Shown here: positions 34,448 through 46,992 of the stretch, piece after piece
Layout: each line of letters begins with the position of its first letter
Numbering within the stretch: position 1 is the first letter of the stretch
Source of the DNA: Lotus japonicus
Lineage: Eukaryota; Streptophyta; Magnoliopsida; Fabales; Fabaceae
Length of the DNA stretch: 64,000 nucleotides
Direction: 5' to 3'
Assembly: GCF_012489685.1 (NCBI RefSeq)
Contig: NC_080042.1
Coordinates: 58,695,069 to 58,759,068, forward strand
Made by a program: the position numbers and the translations under genes
Notes under the pieces: generated by a model
What the model saw: only the letters and a program-made list of their open reading frames with translations
The model's database searches: none
Told to the model about the DNA's origin: nothing

Positions 34448-35591
34448 CCATAATATATAGAAATATGAATTGTTCATGGTCCCATTATTCCAGGTGGCAT
34501 TTCAATACCTATTTTTCATCATAATCAACGTGGGCTTTTTTCAGAGCATTGTTTTTTTCGTTTTTTTTCTCTTTGCTCAAACTATCTCGTCTCTGCTTCA
34601 ACGATATTTTCCTTTTCTCACTCTTACTCCCAAACTCGACAATTTCTCTCAACAATTTGAGAGAAAAAGTAGATCAACAGAAGCCGCATCTCTTCTCGAC
34701 ATTCACCTTACTGATTCAAAGATCCATAAAATCAATTACATGCTATCAATGAATCACTCGATTCTGATTCGGAGCCCCAAATCAATCCAGCACCCGATTC
34801 AATCAATGGCCACCTCAGAGATCACGCGATTTGCTTGCAAAAGCACGCACGAGATCGCAGCAAACCAAATTGAAATCTTCATCGTCATCATGTCGCGACC
34901 CAGATTGAAAAGACAAAAACTTCCACCAGCTCAATAGGTACGCAAAATCTGCAACTATATGGGTAAGAAGTTTCGCGTCCCAAATTTTTTCTTTTTTCAA
35001 TTATCTTCCTTTGAAGATTATTCCAAGCAAATAGAAAAAAAGTGTTTTTTTCTTCTTTTTTTCAATGAAACTATTAGGGTATTTTAGTTTCAATGAAAAA
35101 TTTATTGCTTTATTGATAATGACATTTTCAATTACCCTTTTTGGCCATTGTTTGATTCTAAAATTGAGATTTAATTTATGGGTTTTCAATGCTTTTATCT
35201 GCTAGATGAGGTTTCTGATGTGGGTGTTCTGCGTCTTTGAATTTCCCTTAATTTTGAAGGCAAATATGTTGAAAATGTTTAAGAGTTCATTGTTGATTGT
35301 TATTGGTAAACTCATGGTTTTATCAACTGGTGTAATTAGAGCGAGGTCATTACTGATTGTTAAACGAGGAGAGCCTACATATCAGGATTTACTGCGAGTT
35401 CTTTCGACTAATGACCGGTATTTTTCCCAGGTTTGTTTTCAAATTCTATCTTTTTTCCATTTGCTTCTTTGAAAGAATGCAATTTGAAATTTACTAAAAT
35501 TCTGAATTTCAAACCTAACATCGCTAATTAGTTTCCTCTCTCTAATGCATTTTCAGAAAATTAAGACTTAATTTTCACAGAGCATGGCCAA

Positions 35592-36478
35592 TAGGCCTGT
35601 CCAGAAAAAACCGGAATGTCCGAACCCGGTCAAACCGCGTGTTTTTTTGGTGAACCAGGCGGTTCGCTTCGCGGGTGGTTCGGGTGCAAAAAACCGGATT
35701 CAGGTGGTTTGGTCCGGTCGGTTTCAGTTTGAGCCCCAGACCGACCGAACCTGGTTTGAGAAAAAAAAAACCCAGCCCAATTCTAACCCTAGTCTCCTTA
35801 GTCCAACCCACTATAAATACCCTGTTTTAACCCTCACCCTGTCAACTACCAAACCCTAGCTGTCTCTCTCAACCTCTCATCACTCTCAACCTCTAATCTC
35901 TCTCAACCTCTCATTACACTCAACCTCTTCTCTCTCTCAACCTCTCATGACTCTCAACATCTCCATCCCTAAACCTAGCCGCCACACTCTCCCAACCTTC
36001 CTGAACGTCGTCGTCCACCGCACCACCTCCTCCTTTCCTTGTCTTCAATGCAGTGCCACCACCACGACCCAAAGACGCACAACCTATTCCTTCTGAGGTC
36101 TAGATCCGCCAACACCTTCGTGCACTGTTAGACCACCTTCGTGCCATCAACTACCGCCGCACAATCGCCTTAGACCTCCTCTATTGAAGATTAAGATATT
36201 CGAGATCTGGGTTCTTCCATCTGTTTTTCTTTTTTTTTTGTGGTAAAATATCTCTTAAATGTTGAATAAGACCAGATCTGTTAATTTTTGTTTTCCAATC
36301 TTTATCTCCTTTTTTGGATTCTTCTAGATTTTAAACCCGAACGAGACCTCCCGCTAAAACTGTAAACCGCCGGAACCGAACCTGATATAAACATGGCAAC
36401 TGGGAGGACTTGGTGGTTGGGTGATTTTTACCCGTTCAAAACCGAGATTTTGCCCCGAAAACGACCGTACCCGCCCGA
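35592..36478. mobile_element. hAT-like nonautonomous insert (unit 1)
   Basis: Flanked by ATGGCCAA (35584-35591) and ATGGCCAT (36479-36486), an 8-bp duplication with one mismatch. The left end TAGGCCTGTCC and the right end, rich in CCCGCCC, resemble hAT termini. It contains a TATAAATA box, CTCTCTCAACCTCT microsatellite-like repeats (35860-35960) and no transposase. The copy in unit 2 is 42948-43895. Confidence 0.6.
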
Positions 36479-36979
36479 ATGGCCATGGTCATGATCTTCT
36501 CAAAGCAATAATAAATACTCAGGTATGAAGACTTGATTTAGGGATTTTGTTTATCATGACGTAATTTATGGATTTCGCTATATGGGTGTTTTAGTTGTCT
36601 CCTGATTCAATATAAACTTGGATTTCTTTGATAGTGCAATGACCATGGTGGGTTGATTTTTGGTTGCACAATTATTGATAATAGTCCATGTTCGAACTTT
36701 ACTCCTGCAAAATTCTTGCTTTGATGATAATGTCATTTTCAATTACACTTTTAAGCCATTGTTTGAGTCTGAAAATTAGATTTGATTTATGGGTTTTCAA
36801 TACTTTTATCTGCTGGATGAGGTTTCTGATGTGGGTGTTTTGAGTATTTGAGGTTTCTGATGTGAGTTTTTTGAGTATTTGTATTTACCTTAATTTTGAA
36901 ATCAATTGTGTTAAAAATGATTAATTTTTATGATGCATTATTCTGGGTTAAGATGTATGTATTGTAGTTAATTCTATAG

Positions 36980-37455
36980 GTGGAGTGACCTCCATGGATT
37001 CGTTCCTGAACGAGTTTTACCAATCTGTTTATGAGCAGTTGTCTAATGTGAAGCCTTCTGCTGGTTTAATGGTAAGCCTTCCACTGGTGCATGATGGTTG
37101 TTTGCTGGAGAGTTGTAGCAATTATAAAAAAGTTTGATTGTATTCTCTCTAAAACTTAATTAGTGGTCTTCACATTGTTTAGTAATTGTTTAATCAATCT
37201 GTTTTAGCATTGCTTATTTTGCTGAGTTCTTTATGCAGTACCCGAGAGTATCGGAGGAGCATGTTCTGCTGTCATCTCACCAGGGTGCATCTCCTTCTTT
37301 TTCTGGTGGGCTCTTAGTTGAATGGATCAAAATGCAAAGTACAAACTAATTTAGAACTTGACTCGGCAAAGAATTCAGAAGTAGAACTTCCAAAGTTGGC
37401 TGAGCCTATCTTTTTTAAGAAGATGAGGAGGATACATGACCAATTTGTTAAAAAG
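36980..37455 (+). pseudogene. Captured host-gene exons, family unknown (unit 1)
   Basis: Two exon-like segments have canonical borders. 36980-37071 contains MDSFLNEFYQSVYEQLSNVK and 37239-37455 contains YPRVSEEHVLLSSHQGASPS. A frame change then leads to KNSEVELPKLAEPIFFKKMR..HDQFVKK. I do not recognise the parent gene. The retained intron shows capture from genomic DNA, as expected for Helitrons. The unit 2 copy at 44368-44830 has the same layout with other point changes. No intact product is possible because of the frame break near 37340. Confidence 0.55.
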
Positions 37456-37571
37456 GTGAAGTTTTCACAACTTCTTTCTTCAACCTCTTTACCTTTCAGC
37501 ATAAACTGAGCTTTAACCTGTTTTGATTTGAATTGATAGTTAATGTTTTTTAATCATTTTATTAATTTACA

Positions 37572-39595
37572 CAGAGTGCTCAACTATCTCAACATGGCTT
37601 CCTCAAAGATATCCTCCACCACTTCTTCTGGTATAACTACTTTTGGAGCTTCAGGAGCATCACCAGTATCAATGACTTCATCAAAGATATACACTGCCTC
37701 TTTTTCTGATATAACTACTTCTGGAGTATCACTAGTATCAAAGATGTGTAGAAGTGAGGATTTAACATATAACTTGGCAAGAACTTGACAGTTTCAATCG
37801 GAGATGCTGGGTCACTTAGTTGAAAAGGCACAATTTCCCTGTGAAGATTCATCACATAATCATCAGGTACAATGAAAAAACATTAATTGAGACTCTTATA
37901 TAAAAAATGAAAAAAATAGGTATCACTATTACATCTATTTAAAGAAAATAATTATTGATCATCCAAAATAAGTAATTTTCATTGACATTCTAGTGTAATA
38001 ATTATTGCATTAAAATTGTGAGACCAGAATTTTTAAAAATATTATGTATAATTCAGTGGTAGAAAATAAGATTTCTTAATATTGAATGTTTAAAAGTTCA
38101 ATGTCTACTAATATCTTGTACAAGTAACCATTTCAGAATTAAGACCTTTACCTTCTAGTTATTTTTTTACCATCACGACGTCGGTAATAAGCATAATCAA
38201 CTAGGTACTTTTAAACAATGATCATCCTCTTTTCCGCTTCTCTCCTTCGTTCTTAACCTTGCTACCACCCATGTTCTGAACATGCTGATGAATAAAGATT
38301 AAAATATCATACTAAATGGAAATAAAATAATAATCAACTTTAACATTGTTCAAAATTCATTAACTCACTTTCTGCAACTTCTTCAGTTCTTTCCTTCTTT
38401 TTTTCCTTCCCTTTACGCCCATCATGAATGTTTGTCTTGTCATATCTCTCGATTGCTTTCAATGACCGACACATAACACTTTCATTTGTCTTGAGATAAT
38501 AGTACTACAAAAAAATCGTTGAGTTAGTACATGGAGAAAACAACAAAGTAAGTGTTAGACAAAAACATGAAGAAAGGGGACAGCAATTACACTTCAACAT
38601 TTTATGTTTGTTTACAAAATTTTATTGCTCTCCCCTTCCTTAATGTTTTTGTAGTACTATTATCTCAAGACAGATGAAAGTGTTATGTGTCGGCCTTTGA
38701 AAGCAATCGAGAGATATGAGACGACTGACATTCACGATGGGCGTAAAGGGAAAGAATAAAAGAAGGAAAGAATTGAAGAAGTTGCTAAAGTGAGTTTATG
38801 AATTTTGAACAATTTAAAAGTTGATTATTATTTTATTTCCATTTAGTATGATATTTTAATCTTTTTTCATAAGCATTTTCATAACATGGGTGGTAGCAGG
38901 GTTAAGAAAAGAAGGAGAGAAGAGGAAAAGAGGATGATCATTGTTGAAAAGTTGCTAGCTGAATCTGCTTATTACTGACATCGTGATGGTAAAAAACAAC
39001 TACGAGGTAAAGGTCTCAATGTTATTACTGATATGATTATTTGTTCACGATATTCGTAGACATTGGGGTTTTAAATATTCAATATTAAGATATCCTATTT
39101 TCTACCACTGAATTATACATAATATTATTTTTAAAAATTCCGGTCTCAAAATCTAAATGCAATAATTATTACACTAGGATGTCCATGAAAATTACTTGTT
39201 TTAGATGATCAACAATTATTTACTTTGAATAGATGTAATTAGTCATACCTATTTTTTCATGTTTGATATATGAGTCTCTAATAATGTTTTTCCATTGTAC
39301 CATATGGTTGTGTGATGAGTCTTCACAGGGAAATTGCGCCTTATCAACCAAGTGACCCAGTATCTCCGATTGAAACTGTCAAGTTCTTTCCATGTTCTGC
39401 GTGAAACCATCACTTCTACACTTCTTTGATACTGGTGATACTTCAGAAGTAGTTATATCAGTAGAAGAGGTGGAGGATATCTTTGAGGAATTCATTGATA
39501 CTGGTGATGCTTCAGAAGTTCCAGAAGTAGTTATACCAGAAGAAGTGGTAGGGATATCTTTAAGGAAGTCAAGGTTGGGAGAGTTGAGTACTCTG
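37572..39595. repeat. Large inverted repeat (unit 1), arms of about 0.95 kb
   Basis: The left arm, 37572-38514, is the reverse complement, with scattered differences, of the right arm at 38646-39595. The spacer is about 131 bp. Landmarks: CAGAGTGCTCAAC at the left edge against GTTGAGTACTCTG at the right, and AGTACTACAAAAA against TTTTTGTAGTACT at the loop. The arms encode, in opposite senses, the acidic EEVEDIFEEFIDTGD-type segment next to the Rep remnant. Confidence 0.93.
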
Positions 39596-39612
39596 GTGGA
39601 CGATATCTTTGT

Positions 39613-41015
39613 GGCTAGGGTTTTCAAGATCAAGTAGAATGATTTGATGTCCAATTTGAAGAAAGGCAAAATATTTGGAGAAGTACAAGCAAGCAAGCCT
39701 TTATAAATTTATTTATTTTACATATTTTTTATTTATGTTTTATTTTTTTTCTACAATTCACTAATTGTTCTGTTACTTACCCACATACTTCAAAATCTTT
39801 AACTGCAGGTACGCACACAATTGAGTCCCCAGAAGTTGCAGCTGATATAAATGGATTTGCAGATTGGATTCTTCAAATTGGTAATGGTAAATTTGAATCG
39901 GATGAGAGTGGAGAAGCTGATGTAGACATACCTGTTGATTTGTTAGTTGAGCCAGGTGATACTCATATTCTTGATTTGGAGAAGATATGCAGGCTGAATT
40001 ACAAGGGATGCATAAGTGGTGCAACGGGACATAAACAGATCTGGTCTTGCAGTGTTTTTGTGAGGACCTGCTGGATGTATAAGGAAGCTATGCTATTAGT
40101 TGTTAGTCCTGGCATTTGTGCTGAATTTCACAATAGCATTAGCCAAGGTACTTTAGTGTTTGGAATTAATGTCTCATTGTAATGTTAGACTGGAGTTTTT
40201 GTGCTGCTACGGGCAGTAGAGGAAGGTTGATTTCCAACATTTGTTAAGTGTCTATTGTGGATTATGGCTTATGTTTGAGCACTCTTTTTCCTCTCTAGGG
40301 TTTTTCCCTCTGGGTTTTCCTTGGGAGGTTTTAACGAGGCTCTCTCATGAGGCGCTCTTGTATCCAAAATAGCACTAGGGGCTTCTTGGGCAGTTATCTA
40401 ATTCGGCTTGGTTACAGATTCTCTTCTTGTATTGACTCTTTGTATATCTACATGAGAGGATTGTTCTCATGATTTATTTCAATGATCAATATAAGTTTCT
40501 TTGCTCTCAAAAAAATCCTATTCTTGATTTGGTGAATTTTGCATATACAAATCTCTTAACTAACATGAAAGATTACAAGTTTTTTTAATAGAGATGCATA
40601 ATGTGTCCGACTCTTAAATCAGTTGAGATGATGAATGATTTTATGTTGAGCTTAATCTTTGGTGAACCAAAATAGTACTTTAGTTCAGATACAGCTTGCA
40701 GGTCTGATGCCGATTCAGAGATACACTCAGAGTGGTTTACTTCTGAGTTTTTAAATGATATAAAGTGCTCTTCAATTCCAAATGAAATCACAAGTTGAGT
40801 TTAAAGAAAAGGGCTCCAATAATATTATTGAGGAATAAAGACCAGTCGTTTGGGTTATGCAATGGAACTCGCCTCATAGTTAATGATCTTTTTCCGAATG
40901 TTATTGGTGCCACTGTGTTAACAGAAACTAATATTTGTGAAAAAATGTTCATTGGAAGAATGAGTATGGTACCAAATAATTCGGGCTACCCATTTAAATT
41001 AGACGTAAGAAGTGT
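39613..41015 (+). pseudogene. Helitron RepHel remnant (unit 1), split by a retroposon
   Basis: A Rep segment near 39613 is followed from 39841 by ADINGFADWILQIGNGKFES. After the 536-bp insert, LVNFAYTNLLTNMKDYKFF, MNDFMLSLIFGEPK and SEWFTSEFLNDIKCSSIPN follow. The last frame, from 40795, has IILLRNKDQSFGLCNGTRLI and IGRMSMVPNNSGYPFKLD, the conserved helicase C-terminus of plant Helitrons. In-frame stops and frame changes make it inactive. Confidence 0.9.
39980..40515 (+). mobile_element. 536-bp LINE-like retroposon tail (unit 1)
   Basis: Flanked by about 17-bp duplications (TCATATTCTTGATTTGG at 39963-39979 and TCCTATTCTTGATTTGG at 40516-40532). It ends TTTGCTCTCAAAAAAA, a short poly(A). This is the pattern of a 5'-truncated non-LTR element. 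The identical insertion is in unit 2 but absent from unit 0. Confidence 0.88.
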
Positions 41016-41530
41016 GAGAAGTGTCGCGACCCAGATTCTTTCTTTTTTCGATTATCTTCCTATGAACATTCTTCTAAGAAAATAGAAAAAGATGTGTTTT
41101 TTTCTTCTTTTTTTCAATGAAACTATATGGGTATTTTTTGTTTCTGTGAAAAAAATCTTTCTTTGATGATATTGACATTTTCAATTACCCTTTTTGGCCA
41201 TTGTTTGAGTCTGAAATTAAGATTTGATTTATGGATTTTCAATGCCTTTATCTACTGGACGAGGTTTCTGATGTGGGTGTTCTGCGTATTTGTATTTCCC
41301 TAAATTTTGAAGTCAAATATGATGAAATTTATTAAGAGTTTATTGTTGATTGTTATTGATAAACTCATGGTTTTATCATCTGGTGTAATTAGAGAGAGTT
41401 CATTGCTGATTGTTAAACGACGAGAGTCTACATATCAGGATGTATTGTGTGTTCTTTGGACCGATGGCCGATATTTTCCCCAAGTTTGTTTTCAGATTCT
41501 ATATTTTTTCCATTTGCTTCTTTGAAAAAA

Positions 41531-41723
41531 GGGTTAATGGTCAAATTAGTCCCTGAGTTTGTAAGCGAGTTTGATTTTAGTCCCTCTGATGAAAAATGAC
41601 GTTTAGTGATGGTCAAAAACCGCCAGTAATTGTATAAATAACCGCCACTAAACGTCATTTTTCGTCAGAGGGACTAAAATCAAACTCGCTTACAAACTCA
41701 AGGACTAATTTGACCATTAACCC
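41531..41723. mobile_element. Mutator-type MITE, 193 bp, almost fully palindromic
   Basis: Ends GGGTTAATGGTCAAATTAGT and its reverse complement. The inverted repeats run nearly to the centre. Flanks TTGAAAAAA (41522-41530) and TTGAAAGAA (41724-41732) form a 9-bp duplication with one mismatch. Unit 2 has the empty site at about 42826. Confidence 0.88.
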
Positions 41724-42947
41724 TTGAAAGAATGCATTTTAAAATTTACTAAGCTTTTGAATTTCAAACATAACATCGCTAATAAGTTTCCTCTCTCGGA
41801 TGTATTTTCAGAAAATTAAGACTTGATTTTTCCATAATATATAGAAATAGGAATTGTTCATGGTCCCACTATTCCAGGTGGCATTTCAATACCTTCTCTT
41901 CATCATAATCCACGTGGCCTTTTTTAAGAGCATTTTTTTTCTTTCTTTTCTCTTTGCTCAAACTATCTCGTCTCTGTTTCAACGGTATCAGCCTTTTCTC
42001 TCTCTCTTTCTCCTAAACTCGACAATTTCTCTAAACAATCGGCATCTCTTCTCGAACCTCACCTTTATGATTAAAATATCCATAAAATTGGTTACATGCT
42101 ATCAGTTAATCAGTCGATTTTGATCCGGAGCCCCAAATCAATCCAGCACCCGATTCAATCAATGGCCACCTCGGAGATCACCCGATTATGTTGCAAAAGC
42201 ATGCACAGGATCAAACCAAACTAGATTGAAATCTTCATCGTCATCATGTCGCGAACCATATTGAAAAGAGAAAAACTTCCACGGGCTCAATAGGTACCCA
42301 GAATCTGCAACTATTTGGGTAAGAAGTGTCGCGTCCCAGATTTTTTTCTTTTTTCGATTATCTTCCTTTGAAGATTATTCTAAGAAAATAGAAAAAGAAG
42401 TTTTTTTTCTTATTTTTTCCAATGAAACTAGATGGATATTTTCGTTTCTGTGAAAAAATTCTTGCTTTGATGATAATGACATTTTCAATTACCCTTTTGG
42501 CCATTGTTTGAGTCTAAAATAGAGATTTGATTTATGGGTTTTCAATGCTTTTATCTGCTAGATGAGGTTTCTGATGTGGGTGTTCTGCGTATTTGTATTT
42601 CCCATAATTTTGAAGGCAAATATGTTGAAAATCATTAAGAGTTCATTGCTGATTGTTATTGGTAAACTAATGGTTTTATCAACTGGTTTAAGTAGAGCGA
42701 GGTCATTGCTGATTGTTAAACGAGGAGAGCCTACATATCAGGATTTACTGCGAGTTCTTTGGATTGATGGCCGATATTTTTCCCAGGTTTGTTTTCAGAT
42801 TCTATCTTTTTTCCATTTGCTTCTTTGAAAGAATGCAATTTGAAATTTATTAAACTTTTGAATTTCAAACCTAACATCGCTAATTAGTTTCCTCTCTTTG
42901 ATGCATTTTAAGAAAATTAAGAATTGATTATCTCAGAGCATGGCCAA

Positions 42948-43895
42948 TAGGCCTGTCCAGAAAAAATCGGACCGACTGAACCCGATCAAACCGCGTGTGT
43001 TTTTGGTGAACCGGGCGGTTTGGTTCGCGGGTGGATCGGGTGCAAAAAATCGGATTAAGGTGGTTTGGTCTGGTGTATTTTTGTTTGAGCCCTAGACCGA
43101 CCAAACCTGGTTGGAGAAAAAGAAACAGCCCAGCCCAATACTAACCCTAGTCTCCTTAGTCCAACCCACTATAAATATCCTCTTTTAACCCTTACCCTCT
43201 CAACTACCAAACCCTAGCCGTCTCTCTCAACCTTTCATCACTCTCAACCTCTACTCTCTCTCTACCTCTCATCACTGTCAACCTCTACTCTCTCTCAACC
43301 TATCATCACTCTCAACCTCTACTCTCTCTCAACCTCCCATCACTCTGAACATCTCCAACCCTAAACCTAGCCGCCACACTCTCCCAACCTTCCTGAACGC
43401 CGCCGTTTACCGTAACACCTCCTCCTCTCCTTCTCTTCGATCTAGTGCCACCACCACGACCCAGCGACGCACAACCTTTTCCTTCTGAGGTCTAGATCCG
43501 CCAACACCTTCGTGCACTGTCAGACCACCTTTGTGCCATCAACTACCGTCGCACCATCGTCTTAGATCTCCTCTATTGAAGATGAAGATATTCGAGATCT
43601 GGGTTCTTCCATCGGTTTTTATTTTTTGTTGTTGTTGTAAAAACATCTCTTAAATGATGAATAAGACAAGATCTGTTAAATTTTGTTTTCCAATCTTCAT
43701 CTCCTTTTTTGGATTCTTCTGGATTTTAAACCCGAACGAAACCTCTCGCTAAAACCGTAAACTGCCGGAACCGAACCTGATCTACCCATGGCAACTGGGC
43801 GGTTGGCAGCGGACTTGGCGGTTGGGTTATTTTCACCTGTTCGAAACCGAGATTTTGGCCCGAAATCAACCGTACCCGCCCATTAGACAACCTTA
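42948..43895. mobile_element. hAT-like nonautonomous insert (unit 2)
   Basis: Copy of the 35592-36478 insert with the same left flank ATGGCCAA. The right end reads GACAACCTTA followed by ATGGATAA. The CTCTCTCAACCTCT repeat block is longer here (43216-43345). Confidence 0.6.
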
Positions 43896-44367
43896 ATGGA
43901 TAAGGTCGTGATCTTCTCAGAGCAATCATAAATAATCAGGTATGAAGACTTGATTTAGGGATTTCGCTATATGGGTATTATAGTTGTTCTCTGATTCAAT
44001 ATAAACTAGGATTTCATTGATAGTGCAATAACCATGGTGGGTTGATTTTTGGTAGCACAATTATTGATAATAGTCCATGTTCAAATTTTACTCCTGCAAA
44101 ATTCTTGCTTTGATGAAAATGACATTTTCAATTACCCTTTTAAGCCATTGTTTGAGTCTGAAAATTAGATTTGACTTCAGGGTTTTCAATACTTTTATCT
44201 GCTGAATGAGGTTTCTGATGTGGGTGTTTTGAGTATTTGAGGTTTCTGATGTGAGTTTTTTGAGTATTTGTATTTAACTTAATTTTGAGATCAATGTATT
44301 AAAAATGATTAATTTCTATGATGCATTATTCTGGGTAAAGATGTATGTATTGTGGTTAATTCTATAG

Positions 44368-44830
44368 CTGGAGAGACCACCATGGATTCGTTCCTGAACG
44401 AGATTTACTTATCTGTTTATGAGCAGTTGTCTAATGTGAAGACTTCTGCTGGTTTAATGGTAGGCCTTCCACTGGTGCATGATGGTTGTTTGCTGGAGAG
44501 TTGTAGCAATTATAAAAGTTTGATTGTATTCTCTCTAAAACTTAATCAGTGGTCTTCACATTGTTTAATCAATCTGTGTTAGCATTGCTTATTTTGCTGA
44601 GTTCTATATGCAGTACCCGAGAGTATCGGAGGAGCATGTTCTGCTGTCATCTCACCAGGGTGCATCTCCTTCTTTTTCTGGTGGGCTCTTAGTTGAATGG
44701 ATCAAAATGCAAAGTACAAACTAATTTAGAACTTGACTCGGCAAAGGATTCAGAAGTAGAACTTCCAAAGTTGGCTGAGCCTATCTTTTTTAAGAAGATG
44801 GGGAGGATACATGGCCAATTTGTTTAGAAG
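44368..44830 (+). pseudogene. Captured host-gene exons, family unknown (unit 2)
   Basis: Same two exon-like segments as at 36980-37455 (MDSFLNEIYLSVYEQLSNVK, then YPRVSEEHVLL), with the same frame break and an extra stop near 44826. It arose by duplication of unit 1 or its ancestor. Confidence 0.55.
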
Positions 44831-44946
44831 GTGAAGTTTTCACAACTTCTTTCTTCAACCTCTTTACCTTTCAGCATAAACTGAGCTTTAACCTGTTTTG
44901 ATTAGAATTGATAGTTAATGTTTTTTAATCATTTTATTAATTTACA

Positions 44947-46976
44947 CAGAGTGCTCAACTCTCTCAACATGGCTTCCTCAAAGATATCCTCCACCACTTC
45001 TTCTGGTATAACTACTTCTGGAGCTTCTGGACCATCACCAGGATCAATGACTTCCTCAAAGATATCCTCCGCCTCTTCTTCTGATATAACTACTTCTGGA
45101 GTATCACTAGTATCAAAGATGTGTAGAAGTGAGGATTTCACATAGAACTTGGCAAGAACTTGACAGTTTCAATCGGAGATGCTGGGTCACTTAGTTGAAA
45201 AGGCACAATTTCCCTGTGAAGATTCATCACATAATCATCAGGTACAATGGAAAAACATTAATTCAGACTCTTATATCAAAAATGAAAAAAATAGGTATCA
45301 CTATTACATCTATTTAAAGAAAATAATTATTGATCATCCAAAACAAGTAATTTTCATTGACATTCTAGTATAATAATTATTGCATTTAGATTTTGAGACC
45401 AGAATTTTTAAAAATATTATGTATAATTCAGTGGTAGAAAATAATATTTCTTAATATTGAATGTTTAAAAGCCCAATGTCTACTAATATCCTGAACAAGT
45501 AACGATTTCAGTAATAACATTAAGACCTTTACCTCCTAGTTGTTTTTTACCATCACGACGTCGGTAATAAGCAGAATCAACTAGGTACTTTTCAACAATG
45601 GTCATCCTCTTTTCCTCTTCTCTCCTTCGTTCTTAACCTTGCTACCACCCATGTTCTGAACATGCTGATGAATAAAGATTAAAATATCATACTAAATGGA
45701 AATAAAATAATAATCAACTTTAACATTGTTCAAAATTCATTAACTCACTTTCTGCAACTTCTTCAGTTCTTTCCTTCTTTTTTTCCTTCCCTTTACTCCC
45801 ATCATGAATGTTAGTCTTCTCATATCTCTCGATTGCTTTCAATGACCGACACATAACACTTTCATTTGTCTTGAGATAATAGTCCTACAAAAAAATCCTT
45901 GAGTTAGTGCATGGAGAAAACAACAAAGTAAGTGTTAGACAAAAACATGAAGAAAGGGGACAACAATTACACTTTCAGCATTTTATGTTTGTTTACATAA
46001 TTTTATTGCTCTCCCCTTCCTTAATGTTTTTGTAGTACTATTATCTCAAGACAGATGAAAGTGTTATGTGTCGGCCTTTGAAAGCAATCGAGAGATATAA
46101 GATGATTGACATTCACGATGGGCGTAAAGGGAAAGAATAAAAGAAGGAAAGAATTGAAGAAGTTGCTAAAGCGAGTTTATGAATTTTGAACAATTCAAAA
46201 GTTGATTATTATTTTATTTCCATTTAGTATGATATTTTAATCTTTTTTCATAAGCATTTTCAGAACATGGGTGGTAGCAGGGTTAAGAAAAGAAGAAGAG
46301 AAGAAGAAAAGAGGATGATCATTGTTGAAAAGTTGCTAGCTGAATCTGCTTATTACCGACATCGTGATGGTAAAAAACAACTACGAGGTAAAGGTCTCAA
46401 TGTTATTACTGAAATGATTATTTGTTCACGATATTCGTAGACATTGGGGTTTTAAATATTCAATATTAAGAAATCCTATTTTCTACCACGGAATTATACA
46501 TTATATTATTTTTAAAAATTCCAGTCTCGAAATCTAAATGCAATAATTATTACACTAGGATGTCCATGAAAATTACTTGTTTTAGATGATCAACACTTAT
46601 TTACTTTGAATTGATGTAATTAGTCATACCTATTTTTTCATGTTTGATATATGAGTCTCTAATAATGTTTTTCCATTGTACCATATGGTTGTGTGATGAA
46701 TCTTCAATGGGAAATTGCGCCTTATCAACCAAGTGACCCAGTATCTCCGATTGAAATTGTCAAGTTCTTTCCATGTTCTCCGTGAAACCCTCACTTCTAC
46801 ACTTCTTTGATACTAGTGATACTTCAGAAGTAGTTATATCAGTAGAAGAGGTGGAGGATATCTTTGAGGAATTCATTGATACTGGTGATGCTTCAGAAGT
46901 TCCAGAAGTAGTTATACCAGAAGAAGTGGTAGGGATATCTTTAAGGAAGTCAAGGTTGGGAGAGTTGAGTACTCTG
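44947..46976. repeat. Large inverted repeat (unit 2), arms of about 0.95 kb
   Basis: The left arm, 44947 to about 45895, pairs with the right arm at about 46027-46976, around a spacer of about 130 bp. Same landmarks as the unit 1 palindrome. Its presence in both units shows the palindrome predates the tandem duplication. Confidence 0.93.
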
Positions 46977-46992
46977 GTGGACGATATCTTTG

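Larger units (their letters stand above)
34448..41830 (+). mobile_element. Helitron-derived tandem unit 1
   Basis: The next copy starts 7383 bases on, at 41831. Internal anchors repeat at similar spacing: 35592/42948, 36980/44368 and 39980/47360. The unit holds a leader, hAT-like insert, captured exons, large inverted repeat, RepHel remnants and a second leader-like block. Helitron 5'-TC and 3'-CTRR ends could not be fixed by eye, so the repeat unit is used as the boundary. Confidence 0.85.

Noticed and set aside
35584..35859. 91-codon frame starting MANRPVQKKPE as a gene
   Set aside because: It begins at the edge of the hAT-like insert, is compositionally driven by CCGG-rich terminal sequence, and is not conserved in the unit 2 copy.
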